From: DASZUK01 sp963844575
Lineage (GTDB): Bacteria; Actinomycetota; Acidimicrobiia; Acidimicrobiales; RAAP-2
Assembly: GCA_963844575.1 (NCBI GenBank)
Contig: CAWJOU010000005.1
Location: 2,418,001 to 2,482,000 of the forward strand
Direction of reading: 5' to 3'
Length of the DNA: 64,000 nucleotides
The notes under the pieces: generated by a model
What the model saw: only the letters and a program-made list of their open reading frames with translations
The model's database searches: none
What the model was told of the DNA's origin: nothing
Shown: positions 16,582-25,452 of the stretch, piece after piece
Layout of the letters: each line of letters opens with the position of its first letter
How positions within the stretch are numbered: position 1 is the stretch's first letter
Position numbers and translations under genes: made by a program

Positions 16582-17819
16582 CGCCCGTCCCCGGGAACGC
16601 GCAACCAGAGCAGCGGCTGGCCCTCCTGGACACGCTCGCCGGCGACGGACAGCCAGCGGACGACCTGGCCGGCGAAGGGCGTGCGGACCTCGGCGACACC
16701 GACCCGCCCGACGAGGTCGCCGACGCCGACCGCGCTGAGCGCGTCGCCGTCGCCGGTGCCCGGCAAGAGACCGGTCCCCGGCGCGGTCAGCGATGCCTCC
16801 GGAGCGAAGATGCCCGACGACGGGCTGACGACGACGCGCTCGGACATGTAGAGGTGCTCGCCCTGGTGCGCGTGCGGCTCAGCCCGCCACGCCTCCGGCC
16901 CGGCACTGGCGACCGCGTCCATCAGCGTGTCGAGATCGTCCGGTTTCGAGACCGAGAGCGCGGTCAGCTCCGGCACGACGCGGCGGGCCAACCCGGAGAG
17001 GACGCCGCCGGGACCGAGCTCGACGAGCGTCGTCGCGCCGAGGCCGTTCAGCGTCTCGAGCGTCTGCCGCCAGCGGACCGGGCTGCAAAGCTGGGCGGAC
17101 AGCAGCCCCGGCCACTCGGTCGGGTCGTCGTGGACGCGGGCGTCGACGTTGGCGACGACCGGGACCTCCGGCGCGAGGAAGATCGCGTCGCCGAGCGCCT
17201 TGCGGAGCGCGGACCGCGCCGCGGCCATCAGCGGCGTGTGGAACGCGCCGGAGACCGGGATCGCCATCACCTTGCGGGCGCCCATCTCCCGGGCGATCAC
17301 CGAGACCGTCGCTACCGCGTCGGACGTCCCGGCGATGACGACCTGGCCCGGCGCGTTGTAGTTGGCGACCCACGCGTCGCCCTCCGCCCGCTGGCACGCA
17401 GCTTCTGCGTCGTCGTCGGAGATGCCGAGAAGGGCGGCCATCGTTCCCGGTGCGTCCTCGCCGGCCCGGGCCATCGCGTCGCCGCGGGCGACGACGAGGT
17501 GGACGCCGTCGGCGAACGACAGCGCGCCGCTGGCGACGAGCGCGGTGTACTCGCCGAGGCTGTGGCCGGCGCAGGCCGCCGGAGACAGGCCGAGCCGCTC
17601 GACCGCGTCGAGCACGACGAGGCTCTGGACGAACGTCGCCAGCTGGGCGTTCGCCGTGTGCGTCAGCTCCTCCATCGGCGCGTCGAGCAGGAGCTGCTCG
17701 AGGTCCCGGCCGGCCGCGGTCGACGCCTCGGCAACGACCTCCCAGGACGGGTGGTCGACCCACGCCTGGCCCATGCCCGACCGCTGTGACCCCTGTCCGG
17801 GAAACGTGAACACCAACAC
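16578..17819 (-). CDS. fabD: Malonyl-CoA:ACP transacylase fused to a lipoyl/biotinyl-like domain
   Basis: The first about 310 residues are FabD: FTFPGQGSQ at the N-terminus, GHSLGEYTALVASG with the catalytic Ser near residue 87, and SGAFHTPLM with the His near residue 194. After a linker, residues about 326-413 resemble a biotinyl/lipoyl barrel in two halves: VVVSPSSGIFAPEASLT and VRTPFAGQVVRWLSVAGERV followed by QEGQPLLWLR. The hairpin that would hold the biotinyl lysine reads GRVGVAEVRTP, with no lysine, so modification is not expected. I chose the GTG at 17819 (ribosome-site-like TGGGG upstream); a GTG at 17837 also fits. Probable first gene of fabD-G-acpP-F. Confidence 0.9.
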   Translation of the reverse strand: MLVFTFPGQGSQRSGMGQAWVDHPSWEVVAEASTAAGRDLEQLLLDAPMEELTHTANAQLATFVQSLVVLDAVERLGLSPAACAGHSLGEYTALVASGALSFADGVHLVVARGDAMARAGEDAPGTMAALLGISDDDAEAACQRAEGDAWVANYNAPGQVVIAGTSDAVATVSVIAREMGARKVMAIPVSGAFHTPLMAAARSALRKALGDAIFLAPEVPVVANVDARVHDDPTEWPGLLSAQLCSPVRWRQTLETLNGLGATTLVELGPGGVLSGLARRVVPELTALSVSKPDDLDTLMDAVASAGPEAWRAEPHAHQGEHLYMSERVVVSPSSGIFAPEASLTAPGTGLLPGTGDGDALSAVGVGDLVGRVGVAEVRTPFAGQVVRWLSVAGERVQEGQPLLWLRVPGDGR

Positions 17820-18061
17820 GACGCCCCAGTGTGTCACGGGCCCGCGATTACTGCGAGGTCATCGCACCACCAGTGGGAACGAACAGCCAGCGGCGGACGG
17901 TGTACCGGCTCCGAGCAGGGACGACGTCGGTACTACCGGCAGGCTCCCGGACCGCCGACGACGGCCTAACCGCGCCGGCCCGGGGCCGGCCGGCCGGCCG
18001 GCGGAGGGACGGGGCCGGCGGCGCGACCGTCCGCTACAGGATCCGCTGATTGCGGCCGATC

Positions 18062-19957
18062 ATGTGTTACATAGTGAAACCAGTGAGTGTCGTGGCGGGC
18101 GCTCACACGCCCCGTCCGCTTGGCGTGGAACTGGTGGACCGCGGGTTGGTGAGCGAAGAAGATGTCGACTGGGCGCTGGCTCGCCAGCGCGAGACCGGGT
18201 CGATGCTGGGCAGCATTCTCGTGGCGGCCGGGATGGTGCGTCGGATCGACCTCTACCGCGTGCTGTCCGAGATGTGGGGCTGCTCGTTCGTCGATCTCAC
18301 CGACGACCCGATCGACCCGGCGCTGCTGAAGGACGTCGACCCTCGCCGGCTGGTGGCGGAGCTGTGGTTCCCCGTCCGCGTCGAGCTGGACGGTCGGATC
18401 GTCGTCGCCACCGCGTTGCGACCGACGCCCGAACGGCTGCGGACGATCGGGGCGATCCTCGGCGCACCGGTCGTCCCGGCGGCGACGAGCGAATGGGACA
18501 TCCGCCGCGCCGTCGGCCGGTACTTTGCCGACGAGATGCTCGAGGAGGCCGCCCTCGGCCTGTGGCGCCGCGACCGAGACCGCTCCGCGTACCAGGTGCT
18601 CAATCCGTCGCAGCGGATCGCCTTCGTCGTGATCCTGGCCGGGCTGGTCGCCGCCCTCGTCCTGGCGCCGATCGGCACCGCGGTCGTCCTCTCGGCCGCC
18701 GCCGGCATCGGCTTCCTCGTCTCGGTCGTCTTCAAGTTCGTCACGTGCATGATCGGCTCCCGCTACGAGGCCGTCGACTCGGTCACGCCGGAGGAGATCG
18801 CCGCCCTCGACGACACCGAGCTGCCGCTCTACACGATCCTCGTGCCGGTGTACCACGAGGCCAACGTCGTCGGCCTGCTCATGGACAACCTCGGCCGGCT
18901 CGACTACCCGAAGGAGAAGCTAGAGATCTTCCTCCTGCTCGAAGCCGACGACGACGAGACCCGCCAGGCCGCCACGGCCGCCCACCCACCGGAGACGGTC
19001 ACGTTCGTCACCGTGCCGCCGGGCCATCCGCAGACGAAGCCGAAGGCGTGCAACGTCGGGCTCTACCTCGCCCGCGGCGAGTTCCTCGTCATCTACGACG
19101 CCGAGGACCGGCCGGACCCCCAGCAGCTCAAGGCCGCGGTCGTCGCCTTCCGCCGGGGTGACGAGCACAACGTCTGCGTCCAGGCCGCGCTCAACTACTT
19201 CAACGCCGAGGAGAACGCGCTCACCCGGCTCTTCACGCTCGAGTACTCGTTCTGGTTCGACTACATGCTGCCCGGCCTCGAAGCGCTGCACCTGCCGATC
19301 CCGCTCGGCGGCACGTCGAACCACTTCCGCACCCAGGCCCTCCGCCAGCTCGGCGGCTGGGACCCGTTCAACGTGACCGAGGACGCCGACCTCGGCATTC
19401 GATCGGCCGCCCTCGGCCAGACCGTCGGCGTCATCGGCTCGACGACGTACGAGGAGGCGAACCGGGCGTACGGCAACTTCGTCCGACAGCGCTCGCGGTG
19501 GGTCAAGGGCTACCTGATGACGACGCTCGTGCACCTCCGCCACCCGATCGAGCTCGTCCGCCGGCTCGGGCTCTTCAAGTCGGTCGGCTTCGCCCTCCTC
19601 GTCGGCGGGACGCCGATCGCCTTCCTCCTGCTGCCGCCGCTCTACATCCTCTTCATCGTCTCGCTCGTCTTCAGCCCGGCGACGCTGAGCAAGATCTTCC
19701 CCGGCCCCGTCCTGTGGATGGGACTGGCGTCGTTCATCATCGGCAACGCGCTCATGATCTACGTCTCGCTGATGGGCGTCTTCAAGCGTGGCCGGTACCG
19801 GATGGCCATGTGGGCGTTGGCCAACCCGCTCTACTGGCTGCTCCATTCCGTCGCGTCGTACAAGGCGCTCTGGCAGCTGATCGTCAAGCCGCACTACTGG
19901 GAGAAGACCGTCCATGGCCTCACTGGCGACGATCCTCGAAGTCCCGACCTTCCGTAA
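18062..19957 (+). CDS. Membrane glycosyltransferase family 2 with N-terminal MshEN/GspE-N domain
   Basis: About 631 residues. Residues about 17-90 (LGVELVDRGLVSEEDVDWAL, then LGSILVAAGMV) match the MshEN/T2SSE-N fold known in some proteins to bind cyclic di-GMP. Two hydrophobic helices follow at about 183-225. The GT2 domain at about 256-480 has DAEDRPD, TEDADLG and QRSRWVKG, i.e. the D, DxD-like, TED and QxxRW set of processive transferases. Several C-terminal membrane helices end the protein. This layout recalls NfrB-type enzymes for secreted polysaccharide. The start is uncertain: ATG 18062 is preferred over TTG 18050. It overlaps the next membrane gene by 44 bp. Confidence 0.85.
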   Translation: MCYIVKPVSVVAGAHTPRPLGVELVDRGLVSEEDVDWALARQRETGSMLGSILVAAGMVRRIDLYRVLSEMWGCSFVDLTDDPIDPALLKDVDPRRLVAELWFPVRVELDGRIVVATALRPTPERLRTIGAILGAPVVPAATSEWDIRRAVGRYFADEMLEEAALGLWRRDRDRSAYQVLNPSQRIAFVVILAGLVAALVLAPIGTAVVLSAAAGIGFLVSVVFKFVTCMIGSRYEAVDSVTPEEIAALDDTELPLYTILVPVYHEANVVGLLMDNLGRLDYPKEKLEIFLLLEADDDETRQAATAAHPPETVTFVTVPPGHPQTKPKACNVGLYLARGEFLVIYDAEDRPDPQQLKAAVVAFRRGDEHNVCVQAALNYFNAEENALTRLFTLEYSFWFDYMLPGLEALHLPIPLGGTSNHFRTQALRQLGGWDPFNVTEDADLGIRSAALGQTVGVIGSTTYEEANRAYGNFVRQRSRWVKGYLMTTLVHLRHPIELVRRLGLFKSVGFALLVGGTPIAFLLLPPLYILFIVSLVFSPATLSKIFPGPVLWMGLASFIIGNALMIYVSLMGVFKRGRYRMAMWALANPLYWLLHSVASYKALWQLIVKPHYWEKTVHGLTGDDPRSPDLP

Positions 19958-21050
19958 CTGGCGCCGCGAGCGCTGGCCGGCCCGCGGCATCGACCGCTGG
20001 ATCCTCCGGCTCGCCCTGGCCGTCCCGTTCGTCGTCGTCGGCGCGCTCGCCGCGGCCCACGGCGTGCCGGCGCCGACCAACTCGTTCCTCTATCACCAAG
20101 GCACGCTCGTCCACTGGGGCTCCCGGCAGCTCAACTGGATGACGTACGCCTACCCGCCGCTGCCGGTCGGGGTGGCCGCGGTCGTGCGCAGCCCGACCGC
20201 GCTCGGCGTGGTCGGCGGCCTCTTCGCCGGCATCGCCGTCCAGATCAGCCTGGAGCGGCTCGTCCTGCGGTCGTACCGGCTGCCCGCGGCCGGCCTGTTC
20301 GTCGCTGCGGTCGTCGGGACGCCGATCTTCTGGTACGTCGCCACGCAGGACTTCGCGGCGTTCCTCTCGCTCGTCCTGCTGTCGATCGCGCTGACCGGGC
20401 TGCTCGACTTCGTCTTCAACCAGTCGACCGAGAGCGGCTTCATCGCCGGTCTCTCGTTCGGCGCGGCCACCCTCTGCGACCCGGCCGCCGGCATCATCGC
20501 CCTGACCGCCGGGCTGGCCGCCCTGCTCATGGGCCGTCACCGACCGCACCAGCCGGCCCGGAACCGGGCGACGCTGCTCGTCGTCCTCTTCCCGACGCTC
20601 GCCGGCATGGCCGGGTGGGTGTTCCTCGAATGGCGGTTCACCGGGTCGTGGTCGGCCAGCCTCACCTACGCCTATCCCGGCATCGGCCAGTTCCCCGGCG
20701 GCGTCCTCTACGCACTGGGCCAGGCCGTCCGGACAGCGGCCATCGACGCCGCCCGCACGCCGCTGCTGCTCGTCGCGGCCATCGTCCTCGTCCGCCGCCG
20801 ACCGCTGTCGGCCCTCGCCGCGCTGCTGCCGGTGCTGACGATCGTCGTCATCCGCTGGATCGGCGTCCCGTTCAGCTGGCCAGAGGCGCTCGTCCTGCTC
20901 GGCCTGCTCTCGCTGACCGCCATGCCGGAGCGCCCGTCGCGAGGCGAGTGGATCGCCCTCGGCCTGGCCGGCGCCGCGCAGTTCGCCCTGGCCATCGGCC
21001 TGTCGGTCGAACCGGGCACCGTCAACAGCTGGCTGACCTCGCTCGGCTGA
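19914..21050 (+). CDS. Polytopic membrane protein of unknown function
   Basis: 378 residues with roughly ten hydrophobic segments separated by short loops. The first is at LALAVPFVVVGALAAAHG, after a basic N-terminus (RNWRRERWPARG). I do not recognise the family. General layout (large polytopic protein with an extracellular NxFLYHQG loop region) resembles lipid-linked sugar transferases, but no DD/DE motif is clear. It overlaps the preceding glycosyltransferase by 44 bp, so the two are almost certainly coupled and may act together in glycan synthesis or export. Confidence 0.78.
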   Translation: MASLATILEVPTFRNWRRERWPARGIDRWILRLALAVPFVVVGALAAAHGVPAPTNSFLYHQGTLVHWGSRQLNWMTYAYPPLPVGVAAVVRSPTALGVVGGLFAGIAVQISLERLVLRSYRLPAAGLFVAAVVGTPIFWYVATQDFAAFLSLVLLSIALTGLLDFVFNQSTESGFIAGLSFGAATLCDPAAGIIALTAGLAALLMGRHRPHQPARNRATLLVVLFPTLAGMAGWVFLEWRFTGSWSASLTYAYPGIGQFPGGVLYALGQAVRTAAIDAARTPLLLVAAIVLVRRRPLSALAALLPVLTIVVIRWIGVPFSWPEALVLLGLLSLTAMPERPSRGEWIALGLAGAAQFALAIGLSVEPGTVNSWLTSLG

Positions 21051-21115
21051 TCGGTGGCCGGATCGTCGCCGGAAGGGTCCCCCGCTCCGGCTCGGCGACC
21101 GTCCACAATGACGAG

Positions 21116-21286
21116 ATGCGGCCTGTTCTCGATCTCGACCCCGATCCCCGCGCCCGACTCGTCCTGGCCGTCGCCGCCAGCCCGTACTTGCTCGATACGT
21201 GGGGCCGGTACCGGGCCGGTCGGCCGAGGCCGGTCGAGCTGGTCGACGTCTCCCGCCCGGCCATGAGGGAGCGGTCCGCCGCTTGA
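21116..21286 (+). CDS. Small hypothetical protein, 56 residues
   Basis: Short open frame starting at ATG 21116: MRPVLDLDPDPRARLVLAV, then a Tyr/Arg-rich middle and SRPAMRERSAA at the end. A CACAAT sequence 5 nt upstream of the ATG could be a -10 box of the leaderless kind seen in this window. No family recognised. It ends 4 bp before the convergent AI-2E gene. It could be a random frame. Confidence 0.4.
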   Translation: MRPVLDLDPDPRARLVLAVAASPYLLDTWGRYRAGRPRPVELVDVSRPAMRERSAA

Positions 21287-21290
21287 GCGT

Positions 21291-22466
21291 TCAGCGGCGG
21301 TCGAGGCCCGGGTAGGCGACCTCCTCGAGCACCAGGTGGATGCCCGCGGCCACCGGGATGGCGATGAGCGCACCGATGAGGCCGAGGAGGACACCGCCGA
21401 TCAGCGTGGCGATGATCGTGAGCCCCGGCGAGATGCGGACCGTGTGCCGCATCACTCGAGGCGTCAGCAGGTAGTCCTCGAAGAATCGGTACCCGATGTA
21501 GAAGGCCAACGTGCCGATGGCCACCGGCAGGCTGACCGTCAGGGCGACCAGCGACACGACGATGCCGGCGATGGTGGACCCGACCAGCGGGATCAGGTCC
21601 AGTAGGGCCACCAGCAGGGCCAGCAGCAGCGGGTACGGCACGCCGAAGATCGTCAGCCACACCCAGGTGCCGAACCCGGCGACGATCGACGTCAACAGGT
21701 TGCCGAGGACGAAGCCGCCGACCCGGGACGTGACCTCGTCGCTGATCGCCGCCACCCGCATCCGCCGCGACGCCGGCATCAACCGCAGCCAGAACACCCG
21801 GACCGCCGGTAGGACGGCCAGGAAGTAGATCGTCAACACGCAGACCACCACGACCGCGCTGACGGCTGACAGGACGATCTTGCCGGCCCCGACGACGCCG
21901 CCGGCCACCGTGGACGGGCTGATCGTCTTGGACAACTTGCTCGACGTCAGCTGGCTCTGCAGGTGGAACTGCTTGAGGAGGTGGCCGAGCCATCCCTGGC
22001 CGTCATCCACCTGCCGCCGCCATTTCGGGAAGTTGACCTGCAGCTCGTGCACCTCCCGGCTCACCGGCCCGATGGCCGCGCCGACGACCGCGCCGACGAA
22101 CGCCACGACCACCAGCAGGACGACGACCACCGCGGCCCAGCGGGGCAGTCGGCGATTGGTCAGCCACACCACGGCCGGGTTCAGGCCGATGGCCAGGAAG
22201 AGGGACACCCCGATCAGCTCCAGGATCGACCCGACGTCGGCCAGCATCCGGAAGAGGAGGTACGCGACGATGACCCCGACCGCGGCAGTCAGCCCGATGA
22301 TGAACGGGCTGCGCTGGTTGAGCGGCTTGCCCGGCTGGCCGAGCACCTTCTCCTCCGCCACCTGCTCGGTCGTCGGGACGCCGGCGTGGGCGAAGTCCGG
22401 CGAACCGCTTTTTCGGCCGCGCTGCCCCGTACCGGCGGTAGCGACTCCGTTCCCCTTGGCTGGCAC
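21291..22466 (-). CDS. AI-2E family (PerM-type) membrane transporter
   Basis: 391 residues with about eight membrane helices after a 55-residue polar N-terminus. Family hallmarks include FLAIGLNPAVVWLT, the amphipathic segment VSREVHELQVNFPKW, and the C-terminal half LLALLVALLDLIPLVGSTIAG and ISPGLTIIATLIGGVL. Family members export small molecules or act in Na+/H+ exchange; the substrate cannot be told from sequence. No luxS lies nearby, so the autoinducer name should not be taken literally. Confidence 0.87.
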   Translation of the reverse strand: MPAKGNGVATAGTGQRGRKSGSPDFAHAGVPTTEQVAEEKVLGQPGKPLNQRSPFIIGLTAAVGVIVAYLLFRMLADVGSILELIGVSLFLAIGLNPAVVWLTNRRLPRWAAVVVVLLVVVAFVGAVVGAAIGPVSREVHELQVNFPKWRRQVDDGQGWLGHLLKQFHLQSQLTSSKLSKTISPSTVAGGVVGAGKIVLSAVSAVVVVCVLTIYFLAVLPAVRVFWLRLMPASRRMRVAAISDEVTSRVGGFVLGNLLTSIVAGFGTWVWLTIFGVPYPLLLALLVALLDLIPLVGSTIAGIVVSLVALTVSLPVAIGTLAFYIGYRFFEDYLLTPRVMRHTVRISPGLTIIATLIGGVLLGLIGALIAIPVAAGIHLVLEEVAYPGLDRR

Positions 22467-22559
22467 GGCCTGGCTCTACCCGTCAGTGGTCTGGTCGACG
22501 CCTCCCGGGCGCTCGCCGGTATCCAGCGTTGAAACAGCCGAACGCTACGGTCGCTTCCG

Positions 22560-22753
22560 ATGCCCCGCCTCTCCAGCTTCTACGGGATCGTCATCAGCAT
22601 GTACTTCGCCGATCACTCGCCATCGCACTTCCATGCCCGCTACGGCGGGCGACGATCGATGTGGAGACGCACGTTGTCATGTGGCCGAACGGCGCTGACA
22701 TGGCGCCGGATGCCCTACGCGATGGCATCATCGATCCGGTGAATGCTGCATAA
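22560..22753 (+). pseudogene. DUF4160-family small protein, frameshifted and truncated
   Basis: MPRLSSFYGIVISMYFADHS followed by PSHFHARYGG is the clear N-terminal signature of DUF4160. After the Gly-Gly the frame is lost. The next frame continues ATIDVETHVVMW, as the family would. Restoring one G in the GGG at 22647-22649 reconnects them, giving about 64 residues, shorter than typical members and diverged at the C-terminus. TACGGT lies upstream of the ATG. DUF4160 genes often sit with DUF2442; no partner is seen. Function is unknown. Confidence 0.7.
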
Positions 22754-22829
22754 GCGCCTGATGCCGGATGGGGACGTGATCACCGGCGGCTTTGGGTGCT
22801 CCACCGTTCCGCTCCGGTCCGGTGAGCAG

Positions 22830-23621
22830 TTAGGGAGACGTTTCCGAGCGTGAGGGAGTAGTCGTCGTGCCGGGACCGGTTGAACTCGGCAACGCGCCGC
22901 GGTCATCGACGGCGGAGGGACCGGGGGCCTGAGCTCCCGAGTCGGTGGACGTTCGGACGGGGATGTTGTCCTTGGCGATCCGATAGGCCAAGAGGACCAC
23001 GATCACCAGCACGTTGACCGTGATGACGTCATGCGACGGTAGCGGCGTTCGCTGCTGCAGCGACCAGGCGTACAGACCGCCCATGGCCAGCAGACCTACA
23101 CCGGTTGACACCGCCCGCCGGTAGTCGAACGCCGTCCACGCGCCATCGACGACGTCCGGCCGGTCCGGATCGGCCGCGGCCGTCGTCCACGCTGTTCGGT
23201 AGATCGACCGCTTCTTCTCGTACCAGCTGGCGGTGTCCCACAACAGGTAGAGGCCGAAGACGAGCACGACGAGAAGCAGGAGCGTCTGGGTCTGGGCGGG
23301 GGACACGGCCGCGTACGACGCGAACAGGAAGTAGACGATCACCGTCAGGATGTCGAGCGCGAACTTGCACAGGCTGACGTTGACGAAGCGGACCGTGAAC
23401 AGGGGTCGGTTCTGGCTGTTGTGGTAGCCGATAAAGCTCGTCAGGATCAGGACGAGCGCGACCGCGAGGTTCCACACGATCGGTGCCGGGAGGGAGTGCT
23501 TCGTATGGTTAGCGGCCCACGGCACCAGCGGGGCGAGCACCTCGCCGACCGCCAGCGCGAAGAGGATGTCGACGAACGAGATGCCCGACGCCGTCCGGTC
23601 GATCGTCGGTGGCCGGGCCAC
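22830..23621 (-). CDS. Membrane protein of unknown function
   Basis: 263 residues with about six predicted membrane segments (e.g. SFVDILFALAVGEVLAPLV, LAVALVLILTSFIGY, TLLLLVVLVFGLYLLWDTAS) and a polar Ser/Thr/Pro-rich C-terminal tail. The GTG at 23621 is used because it starts 2-4 bases from the HAD stop (TGA 23624) and precedes the first helix sensibly. No family recognised. It appears to form a two-gene unit with the upstream HAD hydrolase. Confidence 0.75.
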   Translation of the reverse strand: MARPPTIDRTASGISFVDILFALAVGEVLAPLVPWAANHTKHSLPAPIVWNLAVALVLILTSFIGYHNSQNRPLFTVRFVNVSLCKFALDILTVIVYFLFASYAAVSPAQTQTLLLLVVLVFGLYLLWDTASWYEKKRSIYRTAWTTAAADPDRPDVVDGAWTAFDYRRAVSTGVGLLAMGGLYAWSLQQRTPLPSHDVITVNVLVIVVLLAYRIAKDNIPVRTSTDSGAQAPGPSAVDDRGALPSSTGPGTTTTPSRSETSP

Positions 23622-23623
23622 CG

Positions 23624-24352
23624 TCAGGCCTCCCGGGCGTGCGGCACGATCGCCGCGTCGATGAGCGACGGCACCTGTCGGAGGTTCGCCGCCACCCGTA
23701 GGTCGGGGTGCTCGATCGACCGGCGGTCGGCTCGTTCGTGCGCCCACACGTAGGCATCGACCCACACCGCATGCATCCCCGCCGCCAGGGCCGGCGAGAT
23801 GTCGGACCGGACGCTGTTACCGACCGACCACGCGTCCGACGCCGCGGCGTCCAGGTTCCCGAGGACCCGGCGGAACGACGTGGCGTCCTTCTCCTCGACC
23901 ACGTCGAGCAGTCGGAAGAACGGCTCGAGCCCGCTCTGGGCGATCCGCCGTCGCTGAACGGCCGGGTCACCCTTGGTGAGCAGCGCGAGGTCGTGGCGCC
24001 GACGCAACTGCTCGAGCACCTCGGCCGCGCCGTCGACCAACGGGGCGGGGCGTTGGAAGACCGACGCCGACGCCCGGAAGACTTCGTTCGCGATCGTGTC
24101 GGAGGGGATATCGCCGCGCCGTCCGGCCAGCTCCCGGTAGGCCTCGACGCTGGACGTCGGAAAGCGCTCCTTCGTGAGGCCGAGCCGGGCGACGTTGCGG
24201 ACGTCGATCTGTCGCTGGAGGTCGACGAACGATTCCCGGTCGATGCCGGTGGCCGCCACCCGGGCCGCCGCGTCGTCCCGAGCCTCGTCGTAGAGGATCT
24301 CCGTCTCCCACAGCGTGTCGTCGCCGTCGAAGATGACGACACCGTCGGTCAT
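23624..24352 (-). CDS. HAD-superfamily hydrolase
   Basis: 242 residues. HAD motif I is FDGDDTLWE at residues 7-15 (nucleophile and acid Asp). Motif II/III is in ALLTKGDP, and motif IV in VGNSVRSDISPAL. The cap is helical (about residues 20-100), as in phosphoglycolate phosphatase-like or haloacid-dehalogenase-like subgroups. Substrate is unknown. The ATG at 24352 (MTDGVVIFDGDDTLWE) is the natural start. Its stop nearly touches the start of the membrane protein gene. Confidence 0.88.
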   Translation of the reverse strand: MTDGVVIFDGDDTLWETEILYDEARDDAAARVAATGIDRESFVDLQRQIDVRNVARLGLTKERFPTSSVEAYRELAGRRGDIPSDTIANEVFRASASVFQRPAPLVDGAAEVLEQLRRRHDLALLTKGDPAVQRRRIAQSGLEPFFRLLDVVEEKDATSFRRVLGNLDAAASDAWSVGNSVRSDISPALAAGMHAVWVDAYVWAHERADRRSIEHPDLRVAANLRQVPSLIDAAIVPHAREA

Positions 24353-24587
24353 GCACCAAAGACTACCGACGGGATGCGCCAACACGGTGCCCGGAGCAAG
24401 ACCGTGAACCGCTCCGGGGTGCCGATCGCGTGCCCAGGCGGGCTTGATGGCTCCGTCGGTGGCAAAGGATGGCGTGAGCTGGGGTTTTAGCCCTAGCTGC
24501 CGGACTATCTCAGTCCGTTGTGCCGGTAGGGCGTCGATTGCTCGAAGGGAGCACCGCTTCGCGTCGTACCGCAGTACGATGAGACCC

Positions 24588-24728
24588 ATGGGAGCTGTCC
24601 GAATCCGAGATACGTCCGACGAGGCTCTCGAGGATTTCGCCGACTCGTTCTTTGCGCCTACCCCGGTGCAGGAACGCCACGACGAGCGCCGTCGCCAAGA
24701 GAACAACCAGACCGCCGCTACTCGCTAG
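24588..24728 (+). CDS. Small acidic/charged hypothetical protein, 46 residues
   Basis: MGAVRIRDTSDEALEDFADS, then FFAPTPVQERHDERRRQ, with no hydrophobic segment. TACGAT (24575-24580) ends 7 nt before the ATG, the same leaderless spacing seen at several firm genes here, which is the main support. Codon third positions are GC-rich. An antisense frame (24510-24785) is also open and contains a hydrophobic stretch, so this call is tentative. Its end overlaps the end of the convergent 24718-25221 gene. Confidence 0.42.
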   Translation: MGAVRIRDTSDEALEDFADSFFAPTPVQERHDERRRQENNQTAATR

Positions 24729-25221
24729 GCGTCTCGGCCTTCTTCTGAGGCACCGGCTCGTACGTCCGGGCTGCCCAACTCTCACCCTTGTAGGTCACCG
24801 CAAAGACGGCCTGCCACCCGACGAGGTTTGGTCGGTCCGGCAAGGTGAACGACTCGACCGTGCCCTTGGTCTCACTGCCCCGGATGGACGCGCCCATGAA
24901 CAGGCTCTCATTGCCCGGGTAGTACTCCCCGCTCTCGAGGCCTCCTGTGTCGGCACGAAGGACTTCGAACACCCGGACAACGACGGCCACCTGCTCCAAC
25001 CTGACTGGGAGCACCCCCGCGCTACTGATCGTGGGGCGGACAACGAGTATGAAGGGCGTCTTGTACCTGTCGTGGCGGTAGGCGGTGGCCCCCACCGTGA
25101 GGTTGAGCGCCTTGCGGCCGTACCGGACTCCGACGACGGCACCGCCGATGACGACGAGGGCCGTGACCATCGTCGCGACGGCCTCCATGATCGTGAAGTT
25201 TCCGGTCGGCGGGATCGGCAC
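24718..25221 (-). CDS. Single-pass membrane protein of unknown function
   Basis: 167 residues. An N-terminal hydrophobic segment (MEAVATMVTALVVIGGAVVG) is followed by a basic GVRYGRKALNLTVGATAYRH and a soluble domain of about 120 residues rich in beta-strand-like alternation. The start is GTG 25221 or ATG 25188; the latter would begin directly at the membrane helix. No family recognised. It precedes a tRNA gene on the same strand by about 115 bases in the other direction. Confidence 0.6.
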   Translation of the reverse strand: MPIPPTGNFTIMEAVATMVTALVVIGGAVVGVRYGRKALNLTVGATAYRHDRYKTPFILVVRPTISSAGVLPVRLEQVAVVVRVFEVLRADTGGLESGEYYPGNESLFMGASIRGSETKGTVESFTLPDRPNLVGWQAVFAVTYKGESWAARTYEPVPQKKAETPSE

Positions 25222-25336
25222 GGTGAGAGGCTACCGATCTGTCCCCTTCGATTGCTGGAGACGATTCGCCGACCCGAGGGCCCACGATCAACACCGGGAA
25301 GCCGGCGTGGCCAGGGAAAACACCAGAAAAGCGCCG

Positions 25337-25420
25337 TGCCCGGAGCGGGACTTGAACCCGCACGCCCTTACGGGCAAAGGCTTTTGAGGCCTCCGCGTCT
25401 GCCGATTCCGCCATCCGGGC
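25337..25420 (-). tRNA. tRNA-Leu (anticodon CAA)
   Basis: 84 nt without encoded CCA. Acceptor stem GCCCGGA pairs with TCCGGGC plus discriminator A. The anticodon stem GAGGC/GCCTT encloses loop CTCAAAA, anticodon CAA for UUG. The class II variable arm has stem GCCC/GGGC. T arm is GCGGG-TTCAAGT-CCCGC. All arms fold, so the gene looks functional. Confidence 0.96.
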
Positions 25421-25452
25421 CGGAGCGCCAGCCTAGATGACACGATGACCCG

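Noticed and set aside
16578..16840. FabD tail as a true biotin carrier (AccB-like)
   Set aside because: No lysine in the expected hairpin, so biotinylation or lipoylation is not supported.
21291..22466. AI-2 exporter linked to quorum sensing
   Set aside because: The family name alone does not show the substrate and no luxS or sensor gene is nearby.
24510..24785. Minus-strand frame with one hydrophobic stretch (LVVLLATALVVAFLH)
   Set aside because: It would start inside the end of the 24718-25221 gene with no ribosome site, while the opposite strand has a -10 box with the local leaderless spacing. Not excluded fully.
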